From Pirellulales bacterium (GTDB lineage: Bacteria > Planctomycetota > Planctomycetia > Pirellulales > JAICIG01): a stretch of DNA of 20,201 nucleotides. Positions 1 through 7,205 of this stretch are shown here, piece after piece (position 1 is the stretch's first letter; the number at the start of each line of letters is the position of its first letter). The position numbers were made by a program, and so were the translations under genes. The notes under the pieces are model-generated. The model saw only the letters and a list, made by a program, of their open reading frames with translations, was not told the DNA's origin and did no database searches. The DNA lies in NCBI GenBank assembly GCA_025924495.1, contig JAICIG010000096.1, positions 1-20,201 of the forward strand. The letters run 5' to 3'.

Positions 1-974
1 CGCCATGATTCGTGATCGACGCCTGGCGGCAAGCTCTCGAGCACTGCTTGCTGCCAGCCCGCGAAGTTGGTCACACTATCCAGCCCCGAGGCCTGAGCAC
101 GAAGCGATTGCGTCGCCAGACTCTCGATGCCGCCGAGCCGGCGCGCTTCGACTCGCCGCACGCGGATACAGCGAGTTCCGCCTCCCGGCAATGCGTACAA
201 TCCGGCAGTCGAGAATCCTCCTTGGGGCAGCGGCAGCGGTTCAATGGGAGTAGACCAGTGTGCGCCGTCAGCGCTGATCGAGCAGCGCCAGGCGCCGCCC
301 CCTTGGACAAGTCGCAGCCAAGGGCGCACGTCGTTCCAAGGCGCCGGCCCCTGGCCTGGCTGCAGCCGGGCCGTGGTGCGCATTTCGCCGGGCTGCGACC
401 AGCCAAAGCAAGTTTGTCCGGTAACCTCGTCGCTAAAGAAACCGAGCTCGAGCAGAGGCCGTCCTCGCTCATCGCCCAGATAGATGCCGGTGCCTGGCAT
501 GGGATCCTCGAGTTCAAGCACCATCTCGCGCAGCCCGAGATCGCGAACTCCGACGGCCGCCCAAGCCGGGCCTGCGGTATCCTCGGCAAGTAACTCGCCA
601 CGTCCTTCGGCCAGGAATGTCCATTGCGCGCCCGCAGGCAACTCATGCAGCCAGGCAAGTTGCTCCGGGACATCTCCCTCCAAGGCATTCGCCCGCTGCG
701 ATTCCTGCCACGTGAGCGGCTTGCAGGGCACGATTGCCAAATCGTGGATCTCGGCGGTTCCCTCAAAGACTACGGCGTCCGGCGCCGTGGAGCACGGAAC
801 CGTCAACAGCGGCAGATCGCCGCGGGCGAGCAGCAATCGCCCCTCCTGCATGCGCAAGTCGATCGTTCCTTGCCCGTAGCGGACGTAACGCTGGCCATCG
901 GTCGCCGCGAGCGCCCGCGTCAGAGGCCGCAAGTCGCTTGCGCGGCGCGTAGTACGATAGGCGGCCCAGCCAGG
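1..974 (-). pseudogene. Downstream part of an interrupted sigma-linked protein (LamG/jellyroll-like), partial at left edge
   Basis: The minus-strand frame directly after the amber stop at 975-977 has no stop codon down to the window edge, about 320 codons. It is the same frame as the upstream gene. The translation looks like real protein: runs such as VVFEGTAEIHDLAIVPC, then LREMVLELEDPMPGTGIYLG, then GAWRCSISADGAHWSTPIEP, alternating beta-strand-like segments with turns. This resembles a LamG/concanavalin-type jellyroll domain, but that is an impression from pattern and not a confirmed family match. No plausible start lies near the stop: the first ATG in frame is at 849-851, about 125 nt downstream, and no Shine-Dalgarno sequence precedes it or the TTG at 930-932. 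The simplest reading is that this is the C-terminal part of the protein at 975-1796, cut off by a nonsense mutation, a sequencing error, or a read-through codon. The true 3' end lies outside the window. Confidence 0.6.
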
Positions 975-1796
975 CTACGGTTCGGAAAACAGCTCGAGCG
1001 AAATGCCTTGCACGCCCTTCCAGAAATGCATCTGCAAGCGTTGTTTGCCGGCAGGTCGCACGCGCAGAGCCGTGCCCGCGGGCCAGGCCTCATGCAACTT
1101 CGCCAGACCGCCGATCAAAATGCCTGGCTGTTGTTCGCCATCAGCAATGACCGGCTGATGAGGCCCTTCGATTGATTGCAGCCGCGCGCTCAAACGCTCG
1201 AAATCGCTGCCCGGCAACTCGGCGAAGAAGCCTGCTTCTTCGCCATCGAGCCGAAGCTCAGTCGCTGCTGCGGGCTTAAGCGGCCGTTTCTGCGCAGGGC
1301 GTTCGACCGCATGAGCCGGTTTGATCTGCGCCGCTGGCGGGACGATTGCATCCGAGGGGCTGACCACTTCCAGCTCTTCAGGCGGCGCGACGGGCGGTTC
1401 AATCTCGCCGATCCGCGGCGCTCGCAGGTCGTTGATCGCGACTGCCTGTGCGACCGGCGGGGGCGCTCCCTGCGGAACGGCGGCCCAGGGCCGCTGCAAG
1501 ATCACGCCGACGGAAGCGACTGCGACCACCAGAGCGGTCGTCGAGCCCCAGCCAAACAGCTTGGCGATGCCGCCGGCAGCCGAAGCCGCGGCGGCCTGCG
1601 TAAAGATCCAGTCGAGCGAGACGTGAACCTCGCCCAAAGCGCCGCAGAGCGATTGCTCGAGTTGCAATTGGTCGCAGAGAGCCGCTCGCAGCTCGGCCGT
1701 ATGAGGCATGCGGCGCCGCAGCATTTCGATCTGCTCGAACGAAAGTTCCTCCGGCAGTGAGTCGCGCACGAGTTGGGTGAGTTCGAGATCAGTCAC
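975..1796 (-). CDS. Transmembrane partner of ECF sigma factor (N-terminal part of an apparently amber-interrupted gene)
   Basis: This 273-residue product starts with GTG and overlaps the end of the sigma factor gene by 8 bp, so the two are translationally coupled. Residues 1-60 are a charged helical region. A transmembrane segment follows at about 85-102 (STTALVVAVASVGVIL), then a Pro/Ala/Glu-rich linker to about residue 180. A folded region (from GFFAELPGSDFERL) begins near residue 190 and is cut by TAG right after LELFSEP. Position and topology suggest an anti-sigma or FecR-like membrane regulator. However, the zinc-binding HxxxCxxC motif of classical ZAS anti-sigma factors is absent, so that role is inferred from gene order only. 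The frame continues open past the stop, so the intact protein was probably at least 600 residues long, with its C-terminal domain outside the cytoplasm. Confidence 0.7.
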   Translation of the reverse strand: MTDLELTQLVRDSLPEELSFEQIEMLRRRMPHTAELRAALCDQLQLEQSLCGALGEVHVSLDWIFTQAAAASAAGGIAKLFGWGSTTALVVAVASVGVILQRPWAAVPQGAPPPVAQAVAINDLRAPRIGEIEPPVAPPEELEVVSPSDAIVPPAAQIKPAHAVERPAQKRPLKPAAATELRLDGEEAGFFAELPGSDFERLSARLQSIEGPHQPVIADGEQQPGILIGGLAKLHEAWPAGTALRVRPAGKQRLQMHFWKGVQGISLELFSEP

Positions 1797-2343
1797 GCGC
1801 CGCCCTCCTGCCGCGTCGCTCCAGGCACGATTTCAATGCCTGACGCGCGCGGAACATCAGCAGTTTGGCCGCCCCTTCGCTCCGCGCCAGCCTGGCGCCG
1901 ATTTCCGAGAGCCGCAGCTTGGCGCTGTATCGCAATTGAATTGCGTGCTTGGCGCTCGGCCCGAGCGAATCGAGGCAGCCCGCCAGATGCGTCAGTCGCT
2001 CGTCAGCCGCGTCGCTATCGAGTTTGGTCTGTTCCTCGGCATCCAGGCATAGTTCGGTCCATGCCACCTCGCGGCGTCGTTTCGTCTTCCGCGCGTGCTC
2101 GCGCAGGATATTCCGAGCAATGCCGATCAGCCAGGGACCGATCAGGGCCGCACTGTCGAACCGGGCCCGCGCTGAATAGCAGCGGAGAAAGACTTCTTGC
2201 GTCAGATCATCAGCGTCCGACGCTTGCAGCAGACGTGCCCGGAGATAGCCGTAAACAAGACGCTGGTAGCGCTCGACGAGCCTGGCAAAGGCTTCACGAT
2301 CGCCTTGCTGGACCGCTTCAATCAGAGCTGTTTCGTTGGTCAT
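1789..2343 (-). CDS. ECF-type RNA polymerase sigma factor (sigma-70 family)
   Basis: The 184-residue length is typical of extracytoplasmic-function sigma factors, which have only regions 2 and 4. Region 2 spans about residues 15-85 and includes the core-binding and promoter-melting stretch with DADDLTQEVFLRCY. Region 4 spans about 125-175, with the helix-turn-helix LRLSEIGARLARSEGAAK followed by LLMFRARQALKSCL. The start is ATG at 2343, preceded by AGAGGA about 9 nt upstream. The TGA stop overlaps the GTG start of the next gene by 8 bp, giving an operon with its membrane partner. Known ECF factors direct RNA polymerase to a small regulon in response to envelope or environmental signals; the signal here is unknown. 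The small basic tail (ERRGRRAARD) is unremarkable. Confidence 0.93.
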   Translation of the reverse strand: MTNETALIEAVQQGDREAFARLVERYQRLVYGYLRARLLQASDADDLTQEVFLRCYSARARFDSAALIGPWLIGIARNILREHARKTKRRREVAWTELCLDAEEQTKLDSDAADERLTHLAGCLDSLGPSAKHAIQLRYSAKLRLSEIGARLARSEGAAKLLMFRARQALKSCLERRGRRAARD

Positions 2344-2697
2344 GGCGAGAATTCCTCTTCACAAGCGAACCCGACTGGGACCGCTCAGACGCCACGTCTC
2401 AAGCGCAAGGAGCGCCGGCGGGCTCTCAGGCGCCGCAGGCGACATCGTCTGTTCCGAAATGGTTCCTTGCCTCTTGGGCAATATCCTAACCGAACCGACA
2501 CCGGACTGCCAGTTTTTGCCAACTTGGCGAATCCTGCGGCAATGCCGATAGGACTCTGGGTAGAGTCATGTCAGCGGTTTCGCCTGGTGCCGTCGGTCGA
2601 TATGATGCGCATGATTCCTTCCGCGCCCCCGGCCGGCTAGTTGTAAGGCCCTGAGGTTTGCCGGTTCGTTGCGAAATACGAGAGATGGGAGCCATTA
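2344..2697. other. Intergenic region between divergent sigma and cupin genes
   Basis: These 354 bp separate the ECF sigma gene (leftward) from the cupin gene (rightward) and must carry both promoters. A small perfect inverted repeat (agacg, 3-nt loop, cgtct) lies at 2387-2399, about 45 nt upstream of the sigma start codon. I see no convincing -35/-10 pair and no conserved small gene. Confidence 0.5.
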
Positions 2698-3057
2698 ATG
2701 CCGACCTTGATTTCCAGCCCCAAACAGATCGCGGCGGCAGGCAATAAGCCCAAAATCATCCGCGAGTACGTCGGTCGCGTGAACTCAGACACTCAAGCCC
2801 TCAGTGTTGCGCACATGGAAAGTCCCGCCGGTTGGCTCGAGCCGGGACAGCGACCGGAGTTCGATGAATACACGATCGTGCTGCGGGGCATGCTGCGAGT
2901 CGAGCACGAGCAGGGACAACTCGATGTGCGGGCCGGCCAGGCGGTGATTGCGCATCGCGGCGAGTGGGTCCGCTATAGCTCGCCGGAGCAGGACGGCGCC
3001 GAGTACATCGCGGTCTGTCTGCCCGCCTTCTCACCCGAAACGGTGCGCCGCGACTGA
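2698..3057 (+). CDS. Small cupin-domain protein
   Basis: This 119-residue protein is a single cupin-2 type beta barrel. The EYTIVLRGMLRVEHEQGQLD stretch (residues about 60-79) is the first cupin motif region, and AGQAVIAHRGEWVRYSSPE (about 82-100) is the second. The usual metal-binding histidines of motif 1 are largely missing: the motif reads PEFDEYTIVLRG and no HxH is visible. It may therefore bind a ligand without metal or use other residues. ATG at 2698 is preceded by a purine-rich AGAGATGGGAG, which supports the start. It is convergent with the rhomboid gene, 12 bp away, so the two need not be functionally linked. The substrate cannot be predicted. Confidence 0.85.
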   Translation: MPTLISSPKQIAAAGNKPKIIREYVGRVNSDTQALSVAHMESPAGWLEPGQRPEFDEYTIVLRGMLRVEHEQGQLDVRAGQAVIAHRGEWVRYSSPEQDGAEYIAVCLPAFSPETVRRD

Positions 3058-3069
3058 GCGGCGTCAGGC

Positions 3070-4245
3070 TCACCGCTGCTTGTCTTGCTCAGCCATCTTG
3101 TCGGCAACGCGATCCGCTTCGGCTTCCTTTTGCCTGGCTTGATCGATCGCTTCATCCGAGCCGAACCGCAAGGCATCGGCAGTAAGCTCCCAGGCCTGTT
3201 CGCGCAGCTTGGCGTACGCTTGCAAATCGCGCCAGCGGGCTTGATCGGGGGCGGCAACGCCTTTCATCACCTCTAAACGGGCGCGCGCCTGCCGCCAGTC
3301 GGGCAAGATCTTTTTCTCGATGGCCGACGCGAAACCGGCCGGCGACAACTTTTTGTCCTCGTATTTAGCCCGATCCGATTGGTACTGCTTCGTCAGACGC
3401 TGCTCGAGATCGACCAATTGAATTTGTTCTTGAATCACGTTGGGATGCGTCGCGAGCGCCCAGGGCGCGACGAGCGCCAAGACGATGGCCACGGCGCACA
3501 GCAGCAGATTGCTGCGCCAGCGGCGGGCCGCGCTTTCCGCCGTCAGCGGGCGCGCGGCAAGCAGGCCGCAAACGAGTCCGCTGATCAGGCCGCCCAAATA
3601 GTTGGCGCTGTCGACGCGCTTGGTTAGCAAGCCATAGCCGACATTAAAGGCAATGAAGGCTGGTACGCTGATGCGCAATCGGGCGACGGCGCCCGGAGGA
3701 AACGAGCTGCGAAATCGCAAGGCGAAAGCCATGAGCGCACCGAGCAGGCCGAAGATGGCGCCCGTGCTGCCGGCGACCACTTGTCCGGGCTGGAAGATGG
3801 CGCTCGCCAGATTTCCACAGAAGCCGACAACCAGGAACGTCAACAAAAAGCCGGCGCTACCCAACAGGCGCTCCATGAACCGTCCCAGGTCGTACAGCGT
3901 CCAAGCGTTAAACATTAACTGAGGCAGCCAGGCGTGCACGAAGATGGCGGTCAACAATCGCCAGCCTTCATGACGTTGGGTGAGTAAGGCGGCGTTGGCG
4001 CCCCAGCTTTGCAACGTCAAGGCAGAAAAGGGTTCCCACAGCCCGTCGCCCTTGCGGGCCATAGGAACGAAGACCGCTACAGAAATGGCGATCAATAGAA
4101 AGGCAATGGGCGTGATCGGCGTCAGGCTGGCAAGCCGCTGATCGAATTCGGCGAGCTGCGCAGACTGAATCTGCCAGAATTTAGTTTTTGTTTTTGTCCC
4201 GTTTGGCCTGCGTTTTGCCATTATCGGATACCTGTCGACTCCCAT
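3070..4245 (-). CDS. Rhomboid-family membrane protein lacking the catalytic dyad (pseudoprotease), with long C-terminal charged tail
   Basis: The 391-residue protein has a rhomboid core of about six membrane segments (residues about 45-260). The rhomboid WR-type loop is present (GWRLLTAIFVHAW, 94-106), as are the glycine-rich helices. Key residues differ from active rhomboids. The GxSG serine motif reads GSTG (159-162), placing Thr161 where the nucleophilic serine belongs. The dyad histidine of the AHxGG motif is Tyr216 in SANYLGG. The oxyanion-helix histidine (HxxxN) is Gln109, while Asn113 is kept. Loss of both Ser and His argues that it does not cleave peptides. Residues 275-391 form a charged, mostly helical, probably coiled-coil tail. 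The start may instead be the internal ATG at 4221 (MAKRRPNG), since neither has a strong Shine-Dalgarno sequence. It could act as a binding or chaperone-like rhomboid, as iRhom or derlin proteins do in eukaryotes. Confidence 0.85.
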   Translation of the reverse strand: MGVDRYPIMAKRRPNGTKTKTKFWQIQSAQLAEFDQRLASLTPITPIAFLLIAISVAVFVPMARKGDGLWEPFSALTLQSWGANAALLTQRHEGWRLLTAIFVHAWLPQLMFNAWTLYDLGRFMERLLGSAGFLLTFLVVGFCGNLASAIFQPGQVVAGSTGAIFGLLGALMAFALRFRSSFPPGAVARLRISVPAFIAFNVGYGLLTKRVDSANYLGGLISGLVCGLLAARPLTAESAARRWRSNLLLCAVAIVLALVAPWALATHPNVIQEQIQLVDLEQRLTKQYQSDRAKYEDKKLSPAGFASAIEKKILPDWRQARARLEVMKGVAAPDQARWRDLQAYAKLREQAWELTADALRFGSDEAIDQARQKEAEADRVADKMAEQDKQR

Positions 4246-4538
4246 GTTGCGGTGGCGCGATTTACGGCGGTCGCTGCTTAATGAGCCGGAATGATTTCGG
4301 CCCTGCCGCGTGCGAAGCCGCCGCTCAATCAGTAGTGCTGCGTCCGTCGATTGTGTCGGTCCGGCCGAATTCTGTAAACCGGCCTTCAGGGGACGCGGCG
4401 TGCGGAAAAGGGGATCCTCAGGTAAGTTATGTCGGGCGCCAGTACAGAAGCTGCAACGTCGTCAGGGCGAGTTCGAGTCGTTCGGACTGCGCCTTGGAGT
4501 TCTGCAAGTTGGCAACTTACCGAAGGAGAGACTGCACA
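4246..4538. other. Intergenic region between divergent rhomboid and DUF1080 genes
   Basis: These 293 bp hold the 5' regions of two divergent genes. An open frame runs through the right-hand part into the DUF1080 gene, but its translation lacks domain-like character and the DUF1080 start at 4539 has its own strong Shine-Dalgarno sequence. I identify no confident promoter element here. Confidence 0.5.
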
Positions 4539-5255
4539 ATGACACGATCACTACTCCACCTGTCGAGCTCAGTCGGATTGGCGCTGTGCCTGACGTTGAT
4601 GATTGATCACTGTGGTCGCGCGGCGGACGAAAACAGCGTCGTCAAGCCGCCGCGCAAGGGGAAGAGCGAGACGATTGAATTGTTCAATGGCAGCGACCTG
4701 CAAGGCTGGATTGGGCATAAACGACTCTGGTCGGTCCAAGACGGAGCAATTGTCGGCAAGAATACAGAGCCGGTCAAAGTCAGCACCTATCTGCTCACCG
4801 ATAGACATTTCACCGATTTCAGGCTGTTGGCCACGGTGAAGTTGGTTCAGTCCGAGATGCATTCGGGCATTGCCTTCTGGGGGCGGCAGGCGCCCGAGCG
4901 CGGCGATGAATTCACCTTCGCCGGACATCTGGTGATGTTTCCGAGCGGCTGGGGCATGTACGACTTGTACGGACGCAACGGTCTGCCGGTGGATCCTGGA
5001 CCTGGCAAGAAAATTGGCAAGCAGCACGACTGGAACGATCTGGAGATACTGGCGCAAGGAAACCGCATTCGTGTGGCCGCCAACGGCATGCAGATCATCG
5101 ATTGGGCCGATCCAAAGGGAGATGCTCTGTTCGAAGGGCCAATTGGATTGCAATTGCACTCCAACGAGGCGCCGCAGGAAGTTCACTTCAAGAACTTGAA
5201 GTTGACGACGTTTCCCGAAGAAGACCGCTTGATCACCGTCAAAGACGCGAAATAA
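4539..5255 (+). CDS. Secreted DUF1080 (3-keto-disaccharide hydrolase-type) protein
   Basis: This 238-residue protein is a single DUF1080 domain, a jellyroll related to glucanase/LamG folds and abundant in planctomycetes. It has the family's typical opening, IELFNGSDLQGWIG (about residues 46-59), a WSVQDGAIVG strand, the HSGIAFWGRQ segment, a WNDLEILAQGNRIRVAANG stretch near 169-187, and a final GPIGLQLHSN to HFKNLKL block. Some members hydrolyse 3-keto-glycosides, but most are uncharacterised. The N-terminus (MTRSLLHLSSSVGLALCLTL) is a signal peptide, probably cleaved near GRA-A around residue 30, so it acts in the periplasm or outside. ATG at 4539 has GAAGGAGAG 8 nt upstream. The frame is open further upstream to 4188, but that extension has no domain character. 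The DUF1571 gene follows 34 bp downstream, suggesting an operon. Confidence 0.9.
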   Translation: MTRSLLHLSSSVGLALCLTLMIDHCGRAADENSVVKPPRKGKSETIELFNGSDLQGWIGHKRLWSVQDGAIVGKNTEPVKVSTYLLTDRHFTDFRLLATVKLVQSEMHSGIAFWGRQAPERGDEFTFAGHLVMFPSGWGMYDLYGRNGLPVDPGPGKKIGKQHDWNDLEILAQGNRIRVAANGMQIIDWADPKGDALFEGPIGLQLHSNEAPQEVHFKNLKLTTFPEEDRLITVKDAK

Positions 5256-5289
5256 AGGAGGGCGCCTGCCGAGGCGGGCGGATCGGACG

Positions 5290-6183
5290 ATGGAATCGCT
5301 GCACGCCCGGACATTTCAGTCTTTGCTCTGCTCAGGCATTTGGCTCGGCGGCTTATTGCTAACAAGCGGCTGCGGCCAGCCGTCGGGCGCCGCAGATCCC
5401 CCCGCGCCGGCCGCGCGCGGTGAAGCGCAGGCGCCGAGAGCGCAAACCGCCAGTCCGCCGAAGAACAAAGCCGACGCGCAACGCGGCGCGGCCTCGCTCG
5501 ACGAGGCGCTGGCGCTGGCCAAAAGTTCGCTCGAATCGTTGGAGAAGATCAAGGATTATACGTGCATCTTCGCCAAACGCGAGCGAGTCAGTGGAGAGTT
5601 GTTGCCGGAAGAGCGACTGGAGATGAAAGTCCGCCATCAGCCCTTCAGCGTTTACATGCGGTTTCTCGAACCAGTTTCGCTCGCTGGCCAGGAAGCCATC
5701 TATGTCGAAGGGGAAAACGACGGCAAGCTCGTCGGTCATGCGACCGGAATCAGCGGCCAGGTCGTCGGTACGGTGGCGCTCGATCCGACTGGGTTCCTGG
5801 CGATGAGAAACAATCGCTACCCGATCACCAACGCCGGCATGAAAAAGCTCGTCGCGCTGTTACTGGAGTTGGGCGGGCGAAAAGACTTGCTGCAAGACTG
5901 TCGCGTTAAATTCATCGAAAACGAGCGAGTGGACGATCGCCCTTGCGTCTGCGTTGACATTCGCAATCCGCGCGGCAATGGCGACTTCAAGTTAGCCATC
6001 GCCCGGATTTGGCTCGACAAGAAGTGGAATGTTCCCGTGCGCTTCGAATCGTGGGAATGGCCCGACGAAACCGGTAAAGAGCCTATGCTGGTCGAGCAAT
6101 ATAAGTACCTTCAGCTCAAGTTCAATCAAGGCCTGACGGCGCGCGACTTCGATCCGAAGAATCCGAAATACGCCTTCCCCTAG
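5290..6183 (+). CDS. DUF1571-domain exported lipoprotein-like protein
   Basis: The 297-residue protein begins with a hydrophobic signal (residues about 10-27) ending in LLLTSGC, so Cys28 could be lipidated, although the lipobox is not ideal (Thr at -3). A low-complexity Pro/Ala-rich linker spans about 30-72. The DUF1571 domain follows (about 75-295), recognisable from the KIKDYTCIFAKRERVSGELL start, the PFSVYMRFLEP segment and the QYKYLQLKFNQGL ending. DUF1571 folds resemble outer-membrane lipoprotein carriers (LolA/LolB-like), and the family is common in planctomycetes; a lipid or lipoprotein-handling role is inference. It follows the DUF1080 gene at 34 bp with the same orientation. A GGAGG lies just after the previous stop, but it is about 25 nt before this ATG, so the ribosome site is not ideal. 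Confidence 0.88.
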   Translation: MESLHARTFQSLLCSGIWLGGLLLTSGCGQPSGAADPPAPAARGEAQAPRAQTASPPKNKADAQRGAASLDEALALAKSSLESLEKIKDYTCIFAKRERVSGELLPEERLEMKVRHQPFSVYMRFLEPVSLAGQEAIYVEGENDGKLVGHATGISGQVVGTVALDPTGFLAMRNNRYPITNAGMKKLVALLLELGGRKDLLQDCRVKFIENERVDDRPCVCVDIRNPRGNGDFKLAIARIWLDKKWNVPVRFESWEWPDETGKEPMLVEQYKYLQLKFNQGLTARDFDPKNPKYAFP

Positions 6184-6228
6184 CGGTCGCTGCGGCTGCC
6201 AGTCGGATTGTTAAATATCGACCCGGCG

Positions 6229-6969
6229 TCAGGGTTTCCAAGCTTGCTGGCCGCAGGCCGATTTTGCACGCTGGCTCAGACGATCGACCACGGCGGCAAA
6301 TTCCTTGCGCGCCGCCGACAGACCCGCCGGCGTCTTGGGGCCGGACGCGTTGACGTAATCGAGCACGATCCGTTCAGCCGCGACAAACTCCGGCGCAATG
6401 TCGGCGATTTCCGCCGCGAGCCCAATCGGGATGCTCGTTACGCCATTGGCGTCGCCGTGCAGCAAGTCTCCCTGCCGAACGACCAATCCGCCGACCCGAA
6501 CCGGCAGGCCGATGTGCAGCAGATGGCAATAGGCGTGCGAGCAGATGGTCGTGCCGGTAAAGACCGGATAATTCAACGCGCGGACCTGTTCCAGGTCGCG
6601 GCCGCCGCCGGAAGTGATCAGTCCGGCCGAGCCGAAGGCCTTGTAGACCGAGCACATCACCTCGCCGAAGGTCGCAGCCACCGGGGGATCATCCAGATCC
6701 TGAAACACCACGATCGCCGGGCCGGGCAACTCGGCAAAGGTAGCGACTTGCTTGTCCATGCTGCCATAGGCGTCGCCTGTCGCCGGGGGGCAATCGCTGC
6801 GGAAGCAGGCCGTGCTGGCAAAGCCCACCATCGGCGGCAAGTGCGAGAAACTCGCCTTGATGCGGCCATCCATATAACCCCGATTGCGCGGGCAGAAATC
6901 GAACAGTTCGATCACATTGCAAATCGTCGGCGTATCGAAGCGGGCGAGCTTTTCGAGCGTGGGAAGCAT
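6229..6969 (-). CDS. RraA-like / HMG-CHA aldolase family protein
   Basis: The 246-residue protein matches the RraA-like family, trimeric proteins that either inhibit RNase E (RraA) or are class II pyruvate aldolases (4-hydroxy-4-methyl-2-oxoglutarate aldolase). Diagnostic features are the GGGRDLEQV segment (121-129, with Arg124-Asp125 for substrate and metal) and GDLLHGDANGVTSIP (167-181), the conserved GDxDGVxxxP motif. The RDxxx arrangement suits an aldolase-type Mg site, so an enzyme is more likely than an RNase E regulator. The ATG start follows conserved-looking sequence (LEKLARFDTPTICNVIELF), but the upstream leader is pyrimidine-rich with no Shine-Dalgarno sequence. The gene lies 236 bp downstream of glnA in the same direction, but a terminator separates them, so it has its own promoter. 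The physiological substrate is unknown. Confidence 0.82.
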   Translation of the reverse strand: MLPTLEKLARFDTPTICNVIELFDFCPRNRGYMDGRIKASFSHLPPMVGFASTACFRSDCPPATGDAYGSMDKQVATFAELPGPAIVVFQDLDDPPVAATFGEVMCSVYKAFGSAGLITSGGGRDLEQVRALNYPVFTGTTICSHAYCHLLHIGLPVRVGGLVVRQGDLLHGDANGVTSIPIGLAAEIADIAPEFVAAERIVLDYVNASGPKTPAGLSAARKEFAAVVDRLSQRAKSACGQQAWKP

Positions 6970-7084
6970 GGCAGAGTGAGGGAGTCAGGAGTGAGGACGT
7001 AGTAGTAAAGGCCGGACCGGCAATTTCATGGCATGAGGATCTTCATCCATGTGAGCGAGCGCGAAGCGTTCCATTCTACTCACT

Positions 7085-7127
7085 CAATAAAAACGCCGGG
7101 CCGGCAGTCAAACTACCAGCCCGGCGT
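7085..7127 (-). terminator. Intrinsic terminator of glnA
   Basis: On the minus strand, 79 nt after the glnA stop, there is a perfect 9-bp stem (acgccgggc at 7093-7101 pairing with gcccggcgt at 7119-7127) with a 17-nt loop. A run of five T on the transcript strand (7089-7093 region, AATAAAAA on the plus strand) follows. This is the standard rho-independent layout and closes the glnA transcript before the RraA-like gene. Confidence 0.85.
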
Positions 7128-7205
7128 GGAGTGTCAAGTTTTAACGAGCTTTCCCCGGCGTGAGCGCAGAATCGTTTTGCCCCGCCCCGCGCCGCTCGTC
7201 AAGCT

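Noticed and set aside
71..766. Minus-strand frame of 231 codons at the left edge
   Set aside because: Its translation is low-complexity Arg/Ser/Pro-rich; the adjacent frame of the same strand carries the protein-like sequence and continues the upstream gene.
4188..4538. Upstream extension of the DUF1080 frame to an ATG at 4188
   Set aside because: The added 117 residues lack domain character, while the ATG at 4539 has GAAGGAGAG and is followed directly by a signal peptide.
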